From positions 4,154,001 through 4,218,000 of the forward strand of contig NZ_CP121197.1 of NCBI RefSeq assembly GCF_029625215.1: a stretch of DNA of 64,000 bases. The letters are read 5' to 3'. The DNA comes from Aurantibacillus circumpalustris. GTDB taxonomy: Bacteria > Bacteroidota > Bacteroidia > B-17B0 > Aurantibacillaceae. Under the pieces are notes generated by a model. It was not told where the DNA came from. It saw only the letters and a program-made list of their open reading frames with translations, and did not search any database. The stretch's first letter is position 1. Each line of letters starts with the position of its first letter. Of this stretch, positions 1-11,200 are shown piece after piece. A program made the translations under genes and the position numbers.

Positions 1-986
1 TTACCTTTAAAGTTACCGATACGGGTATTGGAATTCCAGAAAGTCAACACCAACTAATTTTTGACTCTTTTAAACAGCAAGATGGACAAAGCAATCGCAA
101 ATATGGTGGAACAGGTTTAGGTTTATCAATTACTAAAAGATTAGTAGATATGATGGACGGAACCATACATTTAGAGAGTAGTCCTGGCCAAGGTGCTTCT
201 TTTTCAGTAACTATTCATAATCTAGAAGTAGATTTTGCTGATGAGAAGCAACAAATTGCAGAGCCAGCTCCATCTTTTCTTTATCGCTTCAATGGTCAAA
301 AAATACTTTTGGTTGAAGATGTAGAATCTAATAGAGAAATAATAAAAGGTTTTTTAGAGCCTTTAAATCTTGAGATAAATTTTGTTGAAAATGGACAAGA
401 TGCCATAAATAGCTTAAAGAAAAGTCAACCAGACTTAATCCTCATGGATATGATGATGCCAATTATGGACGGCTACACGGCGGTGAAAGTAATACGTGGC
501 AATTCCCAGTATGATAAAATTCCAATCATTGCAATTACCGCTTCTGCCTTAAAACAAAGTGAACTTGAAATTAGAGAATTATGCAACGATTACTTAAGAA
601 AGCCCATAAATAAAAATGATTTACTTTTAGTTTTAAGTAATTATTTAGCACACAAAGTTTATAAAGATAAAGCAGATTCACAGTCAAATTTTTCGTCCTC
701 AAAATTTGATACTTCATCTTTTTCAAAAGAATTTAGAAAAGGACTGAGCTTGAATTTTTCAGACTCATGGCAGAAAGTTTCAACACTCATGAGTATTGAT
801 GACATAATTAAATTTGCCAACCAACTAAATATATATGCAGGTAACCATCAAAATAAAGATCTTATAAACTATTGTGAGATCCTTCTTGTCTACGCAGAAA
901 ACTTCGATATTGACAAAATGAATGCGCAATTTTTCGATTTCGGAAGATTTCTAAATGAAACAGCTGATAATATAGATTCGCATTAG
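1..986 (+). CDS. Hybrid histidine kinase, C-terminal part (cut by window start)
   Basis: The reading frame is open from base 3, so this is the 3' end of a longer gene. It begins inside a HATPase domain: the G1 box (DTGIGIP) and G2 box (YGGTGLGLSI) are visible before base 150. A receiver domain follows, with phospho-acceptor Asp in LILMDMMMP and Lys in LRKP. A helical tail of about 90 residues ends the protein. It is a close paralog of the next gene from the ATPase domain to the end, so the pair looks like a tandem duplication. The tail resembles an Hpt four-helix bundle, but the position expected for His is Asn (codon 819-821). The stop lies 3 bases before the next start, so the two are probably cotranscribed. 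The sensor part is outside the window. Confidence 0.9.
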   Translation, partial: TFKVTDTGIGIPESQHQLIFDSFKQQDGQSNRKYGGTGLGLSITKRLVDMMDGTIHLESSPGQGASFSVTIHNLEVDFADEKQQIAEPAPSFLYRFNGQKILLVEDVESNREIIKGFLEPLNLEINFVENGQDAINSLKKSQPDLILMDMMMPIMDGYTAVKVIRGNSQYDKIPIIAITASALKQSELEIRELCNDYLRKPINKNDLLLVLSNYLAHKVYKDKADSQSNFSSSKFDTSSFSKEFRKGLSLNFSDSWQKVSTLMSIDDIIKFANQLNIYAGNHQNKDLINYCEILLVYAENFDIDKMNAQFFDFGRFLNETADNIDSH

Positions 987-989
987 AAA

Positions 990-3900
990 ATGCTAGATAA
1001 TTTAAACATAAATAAAAACAAGCAAAGGGATTTAAAGTATCCTATTGAATTACTTGACCTAATGTCTAAGTATCTAAATTCGGACGAAACAAGTTTCAGT
1101 TTACAAAGCATTTGTGATGACGCCTGCTTTTTATCTAAAGCCTCAAATGCATATATTGCGTTAAAAGAAACCGTAACAAACAATTTAAGGACGGTTGTTT
1201 CAAGCCAAAACCCTTTAAAAAAACAAATTCCATTTTCCAGTGATTTACTGGATAAAATATGGAAGTCAAACAACTTTAATACTAAATCCTCTTGCGAATG
1301 CCAACTCACTTCATTCGTATTTAACACGGAATTTAAAGATTTAGATTTTCCAGATATCACTTTATCTTACATTAATATATATCGAGAAACAACTTATTTT
1401 GGAACAATCCTATTTTTAACAGAAGCAAAGGAAGAAATTCACTTTAAGGAATCACTTGAGTACTTTATAACAACTATTCAAAGAAAAATAATTCATTTTC
1501 GTGTCAATAAATTACCAGAGTATTTGTTTAAGAATGCAGGAATCGGTCCGCAGAAAGATTCTGATTTTATTTTTATTATTGATAAAGATTTCATCGTAAA
1601 TGATAGTAATACATCCACTATTCCCGGATCTCGTAAAAAAATCATTGGCGAATCCATTTTAAATCTGGTCTCAAATAATCTTAGAAATGTATTTTCAACA
1701 TCTGTATTTAAAACCTTTCAAAGTGGTCTTATCGAATACCATGAAATGCCTTTAGGTTCTGGGAATTTTAACGACCCCTTTTATTCGATAAAATTTATTC
1801 CAATAACGGTTAATAAAAGTATAGAAACAATTTGTATTATAGCCACAGATACAGAGCAACCGAAACATTTGCTTCAGGATTTTGTAACCTTGCAACAAGT
1901 GGCAAAAATTGGTTGGTGGGAACTCTTTATGCCTTCCAACAAACTAATCTGGTCTGAAGGTTTATATAATATTTTAGAAATTAGTTATGCAGAACTTGAG
2001 GCTTCAGACGATTTATATGTTACCTATATTCATCCTGAAGATAAGGCATTGGTTGATTATACTTTTAAAACAGCTATTAAAGATAATACCAATTATGAAA
2101 TCACTTACCGTTTGATAATGACTGACGGAAGAATTAAATGGGTTTTGGATAAATGTATTAGTTATTTTGACGATCAACGTAACCAATTCAGATCTCTTGG
2201 AATTATTCAAGATATTACACAATTAAAAAATGCCGAAGTAAAATTAGAAAAGGTTAATAACTCATTTAAACGATTAACAGAGCAACTTCCTGGAATAATT
2301 TTCGAATACCAAATATTTGAAAATGGAGAAAGGCGTTTTAATTCTGTAAGTGAAAAAATGGTAAAGCGATCTGGGCTTTCTGAGAAAATTCTTAAAAACG
2401 ACGGAAGCTCCATTTGGGATAGAATTCATCCGGACGATCTTGAAAGGATGAAAGCTGTTTTTGCTGAATCGGCAAAGACTATGAAAAAAGTGGACGTAGA
2501 TTACAGATTACGTTTTGTTGGAAATGACGATCAAGTATCTTGGAAAAGATTGGAAGCAAAACCAGAATTACAACAAGATAAGTCAAGAATTTGGTACGGC
2601 TATATTTCAGATATTGATGAAATTAAAGAGGCACAAATTGAAATCTTAAAAGCAAAAGAAGAAGCCGAACGAGCAAACAAAGCAAAAACCGAATTTCTAG
2701 CCAACATGAGCCATGAAATTCGCACTCCTTTAAATGCAGTGCTAGGATTTTCGGAGCTTCTTAAAGGGAACACAAAAGGCGCTAAGTACGAAAATTACAT
2801 TGATGGTATACTTTCAGGTGGAAAAAACCTTCTCTCACTTATTGATGATATTTTAGACTTATCGAAAATTGAGGCGGGTCAAATGAATATTCAAAACCTA
2901 CCACTTAACATCAAAAAACTAGCAAACGAATTCCGACAGCTCTTTGCACAAAAAGCTCAAGAAAAAGACATTAACTATACCATTCATTTTGAAAACGAAC
3001 TGCCAAAATACGTTTTGCTTGATGAAACGAGAATAAGACAAGTACTTTTTAACTTAATTGGAAATGCTTTAAAATTTACGCACGAAGGATCTGTTACTTT
3101 ATCAATAGCAACTGAATCGACATCCGACAGGAGTAAAGTGAGTTTAATATTTAAAATAAGGGATACTGGTATTGGAATACCTGAAAATCAACATGAATTA
3201 ATATTTGAATCCTTTAAACAGCAGAATGGTCAGAGTAACCGAAAATATGGTGGAACCGGACTTGGGCTCGCTATTACCAAACGTTTGGTTGACATGATGA
3301 ACGGCTTTATTACCATAGAAAGTAAGGTAAATGGCGGCTCCTGTTTTTCTGTTATAATAAACGATATTGATGTAGCAAGTATGGAAGAGGAGCAAATTCA
3401 AACAACGGAAGATTTACATTATTTGTTTCAGGGTCAAAAAATTTTATTGGTAGAGGATGTAGGTTCAAATAGAGAAATAATAAAAGGTTTTCTTGAACCA
3501 CTAAATCTTGAAATAGAAATTGCAGAAAACGGTGAAGAAGCTTTGAATATATTAAAGCAAAGAGCTCCCGACTTGATTTTAATGGACATGATGATGCCTG
3601 TAATGGATGGTTATACTGCTACAAAAATTATACGCGGAAAAACTAATTACCAGAATATTCCAATAATTGCTCTAACAGCTTCTGCTTTAAAACAAAACGA
3701 AAAACAGATACGAGAGCTTTGTAGTGATTACTTAAGAAAACCAGTAAGTAAAACAGATCTCTTAGCTATATTAAGCAAATATTTAGCCCATACAATTATT
3801 GGCTCAAACAATCAACTTTGGATGAGTCTTTCACAAAATCAAAATATCCTGAGTGGAATTTCCTCAAAAATAAAGCAGGACCTAAGTTCACAATTTCTTC

Positions 3901-4097
3901 AAACCTGGATAGACATTCAAAAACTAATGAGCATTGACGATATTATAGTTTTTGCCAAAAACCTTAACGGTTACGCTAGTAATACTAATTGTAAAGAACT
4001 TCAAATATATAGTCAGGCTTTATTAAAGTATGCCGAAAATTTTGATATCGAAAAAATGAATGGCACCTTTTACACATTTAAAACATTTATGACATAA
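990..4097 (+). CDS. Cytoplasmic hybrid histidine kinase (GAF-like, 3 PAS, HisKA, HATPase, REC)
   Basis: A 1035-residue protein with no membrane segment. Residues 20-160 look GAF-like. PAS or PAS-like domains lie at about 180-290, 305-415 and 425-550; the last two are of the PAS_3 type with HPED/HPDD and a YRL...W core. HisKA carries the H-box NMSHEIRTPLNA with His575, and HATPase boxes follow (DTGIGIP, YGGTGLGLAI). The receiver has Asp866 in LILMDMMMP. The last 90 residues form an Hpt-like helical tail with Lys990 where an Hpt would have His. The family autophosphorylates on His and passes phosphate to its own receiver. Because the tail cannot take phosphate, onward transfer would need another Hpt, for example the protein encoded at 5701-7584. 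The ligand is unknown. Confidence 0.92.
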   Translation: MLDNLNINKNKQRDLKYPIELLDLMSKYLNSDETSFSLQSICDDACFLSKASNAYIALKETVTNNLRTVVSSQNPLKKQIPFSSDLLDKIWKSNNFNTKSSCECQLTSFVFNTEFKDLDFPDITLSYINIYRETTYFGTILFLTEAKEEIHFKESLEYFITTIQRKIIHFRVNKLPEYLFKNAGIGPQKDSDFIFIIDKDFIVNDSNTSTIPGSRKKIIGESILNLVSNNLRNVFSTSVFKTFQSGLIEYHEMPLGSGNFNDPFYSIKFIPITVNKSIETICIIATDTEQPKHLLQDFVTLQQVAKIGWWELFMPSNKLIWSEGLYNILEISYAELEASDDLYVTYIHPEDKALVDYTFKTAIKDNTNYEITYRLIMTDGRIKWVLDKCISYFDDQRNQFRSLGIIQDITQLKNAEVKLEKVNNSFKRLTEQLPGIIFEYQIFENGERRFNSVSEKMVKRSGLSEKILKNDGSSIWDRIHPDDLERMKAVFAESAKTMKKVDVDYRLRFVGNDDQVSWKRLEAKPELQQDKSRIWYGYISDIDEIKEAQIEILKAKEEAERANKAKTEFLANMSHEIRTPLNAVLGFSELLKGNTKGAKYENYIDGILSGGKNLLSLIDDILDLSKIEAGQMNIQNLPLNIKKLANEFRQLFAQKAQEKDINYTIHFENELPKYVLLDETRIRQVLFNLIGNALKFTHEGSVTLSIATESTSDRSKVSLIFKIRDTGIGIPENQHELIFESFKQQNGQSNRKYGGTGLGLAITKRLVDMMNGFITIESKVNGGSCFSVIINDIDVASMEEEQIQTTEDLHYLFQGQKILLVEDVGSNREIIKGFLEPLNLEIEIAENGEEALNILKQRAPDLILMDMMMPVMDGYTATKIIRGKTNYQNIPIIALTASALKQNEKQIRELCSDYLRKPVSKTDLLAILSKYLAHTIIGSNNQLWMSLSQNQNILSGISSKIKQDLSSQFLQTWIDIQKLMSIDDIIVFAKNLNGYASNTNCKELQIYSQALLKYAENFDIEKMNGTFYTFKTFMT

Positions 4098-4103
4098 ACT
4101 CTG

Positions 4104-5675
4104 ATGAACCATCCAATACCAAAAATTACTAATCAAGATCCTGTTGGGCATAGTACACCAAGAGTGATTATTATTGATGATTCGCCTGACAATATTAAAA
4201 TTGTTGCGAATATATTATCTCAAGAGGGTTATGAGGTTCTTACGGCATTAGACGCCAAAAAAGGTCTGCTCATTGCTGAAACAAAATTACCCGATTTAAT
4301 TTTGTTAGACATTATGATGCCTGAAATGAATGGTTTTGAAGTCTGCTCACTTTTGAAAGCAAATGATAAGACCAAAGAAACACCCATTATATTTCTAACA
4401 GGAGCTACTGATTCGGAAAGTATTTTAAATGGTTTGTTAGTTGGTGCAGCTGATTATATAACTAAACCCATCAAAAAACAGGAATTACTGGCAAGAGTCA
4501 AAAATCAACTCAAATTCAAAATGTCGTCTGAATACGTAGGAGCTTTGTTTGAGAGCCGATACCATTCTATTATTACATTTAATAAAAAATTCGAAATAGT
4601 TAACTTCAATAAAATTTCAAACGAGCGAGAATTACTGTTTAATAAAATTAATTACAAAAAAGGAGAAAGTATATTACAACACGTTCCAACCGCCAATCAA
4701 CGTACCTTTATTAGTAAAGCAGAAGGTGTTTTTAAAGGAAAAACAAATTCTTACGAAAGAAATTATACGCTACATGATAAAGACATTTGGTTCGATTACC
4801 AATTAGAGCCAATACATAATATGCAGGGTGAAATTATTGGCTGTGTTATTAATGGAACAGATGTTACTGAGAAAAAAGAATACGCACTCCGTGCTAACGA
4901 ATATCACCGCAAAATAAAAGAAACTTATGCGGAAGCTCAGGAAAGTTTATCTTATGCAAGTTATATTCAAAAATCAATTTATCCTGAAAGTAACGACCTA
5001 AACAAACAATTTCCCGAACACTTTATTTTATTTAAATCAAAAGAAAAGGTAAGCGGAGATTTATACTGGTCTTACAATTTTGGAAACAAAGATCTTATTG
5101 TGATTGGTGATTGCACCGGACATGGTGTGCCAGGCGCCTTGTTAACTACCATTAGTATAGTTTTATTAGAACGTATTGTTAAGTACAATAACATTACTTC
5201 ACCAAATAAAATTCTTTCTGAAATTGACACATTAATTACAGAAACATTAAAACAAAAAGAAGGTGGGCTCAAAGTTGGACTTGAAATGGCAGTGTGTTTA
5301 TTTGATCGGGACAATGGAACCCTGGAATATGCCGGTGCAAAACGCCCACTAATAATGGCACACGGTGAAGATTTATTTGAGATTAAAGCCGACCGTTTTG
5401 ATATTGGCGGAGGAGGCGAGGCAAAGATTTTTAAAAACCATTTATTGTATCCTGTCAAAGGTAGTTCACTGTATATGTTTTCAGATGGTATGGTAGATCA
5501 AATTGGAGGGGTACAACACAAAAAATTTAAGAAAAAAAATCTTCAAACACTTATTCAAACTGAAAATAGTAAACCAATGAACCAACAAAAATTGGCTTTC
5601 GAGAAATCAATTTCAGAATGGATGGGGCTCGAAGAGCAAACAGACGATATTTTATTAATGGGCATTAAAATATAA
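4104..5675 (+). CDS. Response regulator with PAS and SpoIIE/PP2C phosphatase domain (RsbU/SiaA-like output)
   Basis: 523 residues. The receiver (about 20-135) has Asp69 in LILLDIMMP and Lys in ITKP. A PAS-like segment spans 145-260 and a short helical linker 265-290. A SpoIIE-type PP2C domain fills the rest, with a metal-binding Asp in GDCTGHG (Asp336) and a second acidic cluster near the end (QTDDILLMG). Known members dephosphorylate a Ser/Thr-phosphorylated STAS or SiaC protein, so phosphorylation of the receiver would control a partner switch. Candidate substrates in the window are the STAS protein at 12334-12723 and the SiaC-domain protein at 32914-34038. No RsbW-type kinase is visible. 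It starts 6 bases after the hybrid kinase and is probably in the same operon. Confidence 0.9.
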   Translation: MNHPIPKITNQDPVGHSTPRVIIIDDSPDNIKIVANILSQEGYEVLTALDAKKGLLIAETKLPDLILLDIMMPEMNGFEVCSLLKANDKTKETPIIFLTGATDSESILNGLLVGAADYITKPIKKQELLARVKNQLKFKMSSEYVGALFESRYHSIITFNKKFEIVNFNKISNERELLFNKINYKKGESILQHVPTANQRTFISKAEGVFKGKTNSYERNYTLHDKDIWFDYQLEPIHNMQGEIIGCVINGTDVTEKKEYALRANEYHRKIKETYAEAQESLSYASYIQKSIYPESNDLNKQFPEHFILFKSKEKVSGDLYWSYNFGNKDLIVIGDCTGHGVPGALLTTISIVLLERIVKYNNITSPNKILSEIDTLITETLKQKEGGLKVGLEMAVCLFDRDNGTLEYAGAKRPLIMAHGEDLFEIKADRFDIGGGGEAKIFKNHLLYPVKGSSLYMFSDGMVDQIGGVQHKKFKKKNLQTLIQTENSKPMNQQKLAFEKSISEWMGLEEQTDDILLMGIKI

Positions 5676-5700
5676 TTTATTATTTATCTAAAAAATTAAA

Positions 5701-7584
5701 ATGATTCGTAACACAACATTATTAATAGTAGACGACTCTTCAGAAAATCTTAAATTGCTTGGAAATAGTTTAAAAAAATCTGGTTATACTGTACTTGCTG
5801 CATTAAATGGAAAACAAGCCATTGCCTTGGCCGAAAGTAAGCAACCTGATCTTATACTACTTGATGTAATGATGCCAGAAACTAATGGTTTTCAGGTATG
5901 TCAAATTTTAAAAGCAAACGAATTAACGCATAAAATTCCCGTAATATTTCTAACAGCCTCTGTTGAACCAGAAAGCATCAAAGCTGGTTTTGAAGCTGGT
6001 GGTGCTGACTACATTACCAAACCTTTTAATCATGAAGAGTTAACACTCAGAGTAACCAATCATTTAAATTACAAAAGGGAAAAAGAACTTCTAGAAAAAA
6101 AACTACAAGGAGCGTCACTGATGCTTGAAAGTATAAGTGATGGTGCACTTATACCGGTATGTTCCCTTTTAAAAAACTTAGATACATTATCCAAAAACTC
6201 CTATTCTGTAGCTATTAATTCAACCCATAAAAACATTGCATTTGCTATTAGCAACCTCGCAAAATTTCCATTTGATATTGATGCTATTTTAAAAGTTGAC
6301 AATCAAACACACCTTCAATCTTTTAATCTCAAAACGAGTCTTCAAACTCTTGAAAAAATTAATACTACCAACGCAAAGGACCTTAATTCAAGCTTTTCAC
6401 TTGTAATGAATGAAGGGCTTTACGAAAACTACTTATGTAACACCTCAAAACTCACTGCAGCGTTTGAACATGTGGTTTATACTTTAAATCAATTATCTCA
6501 TTATAATCTAGAAGTTACAGCGAGTTTAAAAGACAGGCAAGAAGTCGCAGATACCATTCTTATTGAGTTTAAAGGATTAAATCTTAAATCGACAGAATCA
6601 GACTCAACCCAAATTAATCCATCTATAAAACAGTTAGCCTTAGTAATATTAAACGATATATTCTACCCTATTCATGGAAAAGCTACGCTTACAAAAAGCA
6701 GTGGAAATTCAGAATGTCTTAGTGTTTTAATTTCGTTGAAGATTGCAAACAGCACTATATTCGAAACTAAAGAAGATTTAAACCAGAACGCGTACAATTC
6801 CCTGGATGAAAAAAATATACTAGTAGTTGAGGATAATGAACTAAATCAAAAACTAGTCTCAACTATTCTTCAAACAGAGGGAGCCAACATAAGCTTTGCA
6901 AGCACAGGAAAGGAAGCGATTGAAAAAGCTACAAGCCAAAATTATCATTTAATTTTAATGGACATCAACATTCCTATAGTAAGTGGCATTGAGGTAACTA
7001 GGATTTTGAGAGACGAACATAAGATAGTTACACCTATTATTGGAATTTCTGGTCACGCAGACAAAAAAACTTTTAATAGTTGTATTGAAGCTGGAATGAA
7101 TTCATTTCTTCTAAAACCTTTTGAAATAACAGAATTGAAAGGAATAGTATTTAAAGAACTCAAAAAAAATGAAACAGAAGAAAGTTCTTGGATAGATAAA
7201 AGTCATTCTTTGGCAGACATTTATACAGGAGGTCTGAATAAATACGATCTCACAAAATTAATTGAACTTAGTAACGGAGATCAGGGACTTATAACTAGCT
7301 GGACTAATAACTTCAAAAATCTGGTTAACAAAGGCATCAGTGAAATTAATCTAATTATGGAATCGAAAGATTATTCTGTACAAAATAAAATATTTCACGA
7401 ACTAAATAACTACACCACCTATTTTGGCGTAGAGTTATTAAAAGAATACTTAAAAGATTTACCAAAAATTCAGAAGTCATCTGCAAGCGATGAAATTGTA
7501 GAGCATTTTAAGCTTATTGAAGAAGAATTAATTAGTATAAAAGATTACTTTATCCAAATAGAATCAGAAAATAAAATCAATTAA
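5701..7584 (+). CDS. REC-degenerate transmitter-REC-Hpt phosphorelay protein
   Basis: 627 residues. REC1 (5-120) has Asp55 in LILLDVMMP. The middle (about 135-360) sits where a kinase core would be, but no H-box and no ATP-binding G boxes can be found, so it is probably a decayed transmitter. REC2 (about 373-485) has Asp421 in LILMDINIP. The last 100 residues look like an Hpt domain with His566 in FHELNNYTTYFG; the usual KGSS after the His is replaced. This is the only Hpt-like tail of the locus that keeps its His, so it may serve the two upstream hybrid kinases. Its end overlaps the end of the convergent regulator by 8 bases. Confidence 0.82.
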   Translation: MIRNTTLLIVDDSSENLKLLGNSLKKSGYTVLAALNGKQAIALAESKQPDLILLDVMMPETNGFQVCQILKANELTHKIPVIFLTASVEPESIKAGFEAGGADYITKPFNHEELTLRVTNHLNYKREKELLEKKLQGASLMLESISDGALIPVCSLLKNLDTLSKNSYSVAINSTHKNIAFAISNLAKFPFDIDAILKVDNQTHLQSFNLKTSLQTLEKINTTNAKDLNSSFSLVMNEGLYENYLCNTSKLTAAFEHVVYTLNQLSHYNLEVTASLKDRQEVADTILIEFKGLNLKSTESDSTQINPSIKQLALVILNDIFYPIHGKATLTKSSGNSECLSVLISLKIANSTIFETKEDLNQNAYNSLDEKNILVVEDNELNQKLVSTILQTEGANISFASTGKEAIEKATSQNYHLILMDINIPIVSGIEVTRILRDEHKIVTPIIGISGHADKKTFNSCIEAGMNSFLLKPFEITELKGIVFKELKKNETEESSWIDKSHSLADIYTGGLNKYDLTKLIELSNGDQGLITSWTNNFKNLVNKGISEINLIMESKDYSVQNKIFHELNNYTTYFGVELLKEYLKDLPKIQKSSASDEIVEHFKLIEEELISIKDYFIQIESENKIN

Positions 7585-8236
7585 TAATAATTAGTTTCAT
7601 TTTAACAGCTTTGGTAATCATTTCTGCAGTATTTTTAACTTCAAGTTTTTTCAAAATATTATAACGATGTGCATCAACAGTGCTAACGCTTACAAGCAAT
7701 TTTTGAGCAATTTCTTTATTACTTAAGCCTTCGCTTATTAATTGAATTATTTCTTTTTCGCGTTTTGTTATTTCTATTTTAAATCCAGTAGAAGATTTAT
7801 TTGTATTGTACTCCTTTTTTAAATAATTATCAGCTAGAATTTGAGAAACGGACCGACTAATGTATTTTTCACCTTTAACAATGTTTTCTATAGCAGAATA
7901 GAGTTCGGCTTTTTTAAAATCTTTCAATAAATAACCATTAGCGCCGGCTTCAAAACATTGGTTAATATAAAGGTCATCGGCATGCATACTTATAACTAGC
8001 ACTTTTATAGCACCACTTCGTACTTTCTTAATTTTTTTTGTAAGTTCAATACCATTCATTCCTTCCATAGAAATATCGGTAATAACTACCTCGGCATCCA
8101 GTTTATTTAACTCTAATAAAAAATCTTCGGCGTTATCAGATTCTCCTACTACTTTAAATTCGGGATTTAAATCCAACATGCTTTTTATCCCGTACCTCAC
8201 TATGTGATGGTCTTCAACTAAATGTATTTTAATCAT
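7577..8236 (-). CDS. NarL/FixJ-family response regulator
   Basis: 219 residues. An N-terminal receiver (3-120) keeps the Asp of VVITDISMEGMNG and the Lys of LLKDF. The C-terminal LuxR-type helix-turn-helix spans about 153-212 and contains TKREKEIIQLI, NKEIAQKL and STVDAHR. The family are transcription factors activated by Asp phosphorylation. Its start overlaps the stop of the upstream kinase gene by 4 bases (ATGA type), the usual sign of a translationally coupled kinase/regulator pair. Its target genes cannot be told from the sequence. Confidence 0.93.
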   Translation of the reverse strand: MIKIHLVEDHHIVRYGIKSMLDLNPEFKVVGESDNAEDFLLELNKLDAEVVITDISMEGMNGIELTKKIKKVRSGAIKVLVISMHADDLYINQCFEAGANGYLLKDFKKAELYSAIENIVKGEKYISRSVSQILADNYLKKEYNTNKSSTGFKIEITKREKEIIQLISEGLSNKEIAQKLLVSVSTVDAHRYNILKKLEVKNTAEMITKAVKMKLIIIN

Positions 8237-11200
8237 AAATTTATTTTTTTAGCATTAACTGCCATATTTATTTCGAAACCCTTATTTTTATTAGTACAAA
8301 ACTCAAGTTGTGCACCAATAACACAAGCTCTTTCCTCAATTGAAGAAATGCCAAAAGATTTTTTCTTTTTCGTTTCAAATTCCCGTTTATTAATACCAAC
8401 ACCGTTATCTTTCATCAAAAATATCAATTTATTCTTATTAAAGTTAAGCGTAATGTGTATATTTTTCGCTTTCGAGTGTTTTAGGGCGTTTAGTATAGCT
8501 TCCTGAATGGTTCTATAAAAGTTAATTTCAATCTCTTCAGTAAACCTCATGCCGGCTACATTTGATTTAAAACTAACGTTTATATCTGAATATTGAGCAT
8601 TTAAACGTTTTACCGTTTGTTGAATGACTGCATGCAAACCAAACTCAAATAAACTTACTGGTGATAAATTTGACGAAATACCACGTAATTCCTGCATTAT
8701 TTCGGCAACCATTTTATTTACAAAATCAATTTTATTCTTTTGTTCCCCGTCCATTAATTTACTTTCCTTTATACTTTCCAAATTAATCATGGCTGCAGAA
8801 AGCATTTGATTTAATCCTTCATGTATTTCCCTTCCGAATCGTTTTCTCTCATTTTCATGACCGCGAATGAGCGATAAAGTTCTGTTTTTTTGATTTTTTA
8901 AGGCCAAAGCTCTTTCCAGATATCTACGTTTTCGTTTATTTAAATCGCTTTTTCGCTCAACCGTAACATCTCTACCCATTGAAATGAAATTTGTAATCTC
9001 ACCGTTTCTATCTAAGTAGGGTGTAATTATTTTTTCTTCAATAAATAATTCCCCCGATTTTTTGGTGTTATGCAAATCACCCTTAAAAACTTTTCCCATT
9101 TTAAGAGTATTCCACATATTTGAGTAAAAAGTTTTATTGTGCTTTTTAGATCTTAGTACGTTTGAATTACTTCCAATTATTTCATTTGCCGCATATCCCG
9201 TTACTTGCGTAAACATTGGATTAACATATTCAATTATACCACTTGAATCTGTTATCATAATTAATTCTTGCGTTTGCTCCGTGATATTGAAAATTTTTTG
9301 AATTGAATTGATAGTGTTTTTAGAAGCTGTAATATTTCTAATTATCATTAACACCTTTTCGGGATTAACAGCAGTCATCCTAATTTCATACCAATTTATT
9401 TGATCATTTAAAGGAATTTCTAACTCAAATATAGTCGCATCAGTAGAATTATGACAAAGATTGCGGTTTTCTGAAATTACTTTTGCTACCCCTTCCTGAA
9501 AAATTCTTGATACTCTTTCGCTGTGAATACGCTTAGATTTCAGAGGCAAAAAACCCTTTTCAGCTGGTTTAAGAAAAGAATCCACTACTTCATCGTTATT
9601 TCCTAATAACAAATAAGAATCGGGAATAGACTTTATAATATTGTTTTTTTCAGTTTCACTCTTTAGTAACTTTTCTTCGGTTAACTTAAGCTTGGTTATT
9701 TCCTGCACATACCCAATCATTTTAATTACCTTGCCATTTGGATCCTTAACCAGTACCGACTTATCCTGAACCCACTTTATCTTCCCACCTGGCGTTATTA
9801 TTCTATACTTTATTTCAAACTCACCAGTACTTAAATTTGTTTGATTCCTTTTTAGAACAGTTCGTTGATCATTAGGATGGATAAATTCTCGTAACGAATT
9901 TGTTTTGTAAATATCGTTTGTTTCAACTTCGAAAATTTTACTAAATGCTGGGCTTAAATATTGTATCCTTTTCGTTTCAAAAGAATAAATCCAAAATGCA
10001 ACACTTATAGTCCCGGCTATTTCGTTCAATAACGTTTCGGTAGATGCTAACAAATCAAAACTTTCTTTTTTTGAGACAACTTCTTTGAATGTACCAAGGG
10101 CTCCAATAATAGCACCGTTTTCATCACGGAAGGGTGCGCCATTTACAAAGAATTTTTTAAGATTACCTTCCTTCGTTTTAATAACTAATTCATACTGATT
10201 ACTTATACCTCGTTTTCTGTACTCAAGGATATTCTTAAAAAGATTAACATGATTACTACCTAAAAAATCAAATGCCTTTTTACCAATAATGTCGTTGTGT
10301 GTGTAACCAGACATTTCGGTTAACCTATTATTTGCAAAACTTATTGTTGAATCCAATTCAATTTTAATCAAGCCTTCATTGATTGTATTTACAAGTGATT
10401 TAAACAGGTTTTCACTTCGTTTAAGTTCTTTCAAGTAACTATTTTTTTCAAGAAACAAATTTAAACTTTCAAAAAAATCGCTGAGCTTCTCATAGTCACC
10501 TAATGATAAGGCGTTTCTATTAGTGAACGAACCTATTACAAACAATCCAGTTGCTGATGTTTTGGAGCCTATTGGAAAACCCACAAAACAGGAATTGCGG
10601 CTAACTTCATCTTTAAATTCTGTGTTACAGCTAAGAATATTAAATTCATCACCGCTAAGAAATTTTGCAGTATTTGATTCCAGAACATCTTTTACAAAAG
10701 TTCTATAAAGGGGATTTTCGTTAATTTCAAGAGTACTTTCTTTGGTAGTGGCTTCATTACTTCGTGTGTTGTTATAAAACGACACTTTTAAATTTGGCAA
10801 TAAGTCCTGAACTTCTTTCTCAACGAAACTACAGATTTCGGTAGTTTCTGCGCATACTTGGTCATACTTATAACTAAGTTCTTTAAAAACGCAGCATAAA
10901 TTTTGTTTTAGTCTTTTATTAGTAATGTCAATCAATATACCTCTATAACCACTGAGCTTATAATTAACAAAAATAGGAGTTAGTAGTTCTTCTATAATAT
11001 ATTTTTTACCCTTTTTATTGATTAGTGGAAATTCTCTGTTTAAACTATTAAGATCAATAAACGAACTTCTTTTACTAACATCCAAAATAGAACCATCTTT
11101 GTTTTCCTTCACAAAATCAAGAAGTGAAACCCCTGTAGCCATATCAGACTCAGTTATACCAAACATTTCTAAACCGAAACGATTTGTTGAAATTATTTTA

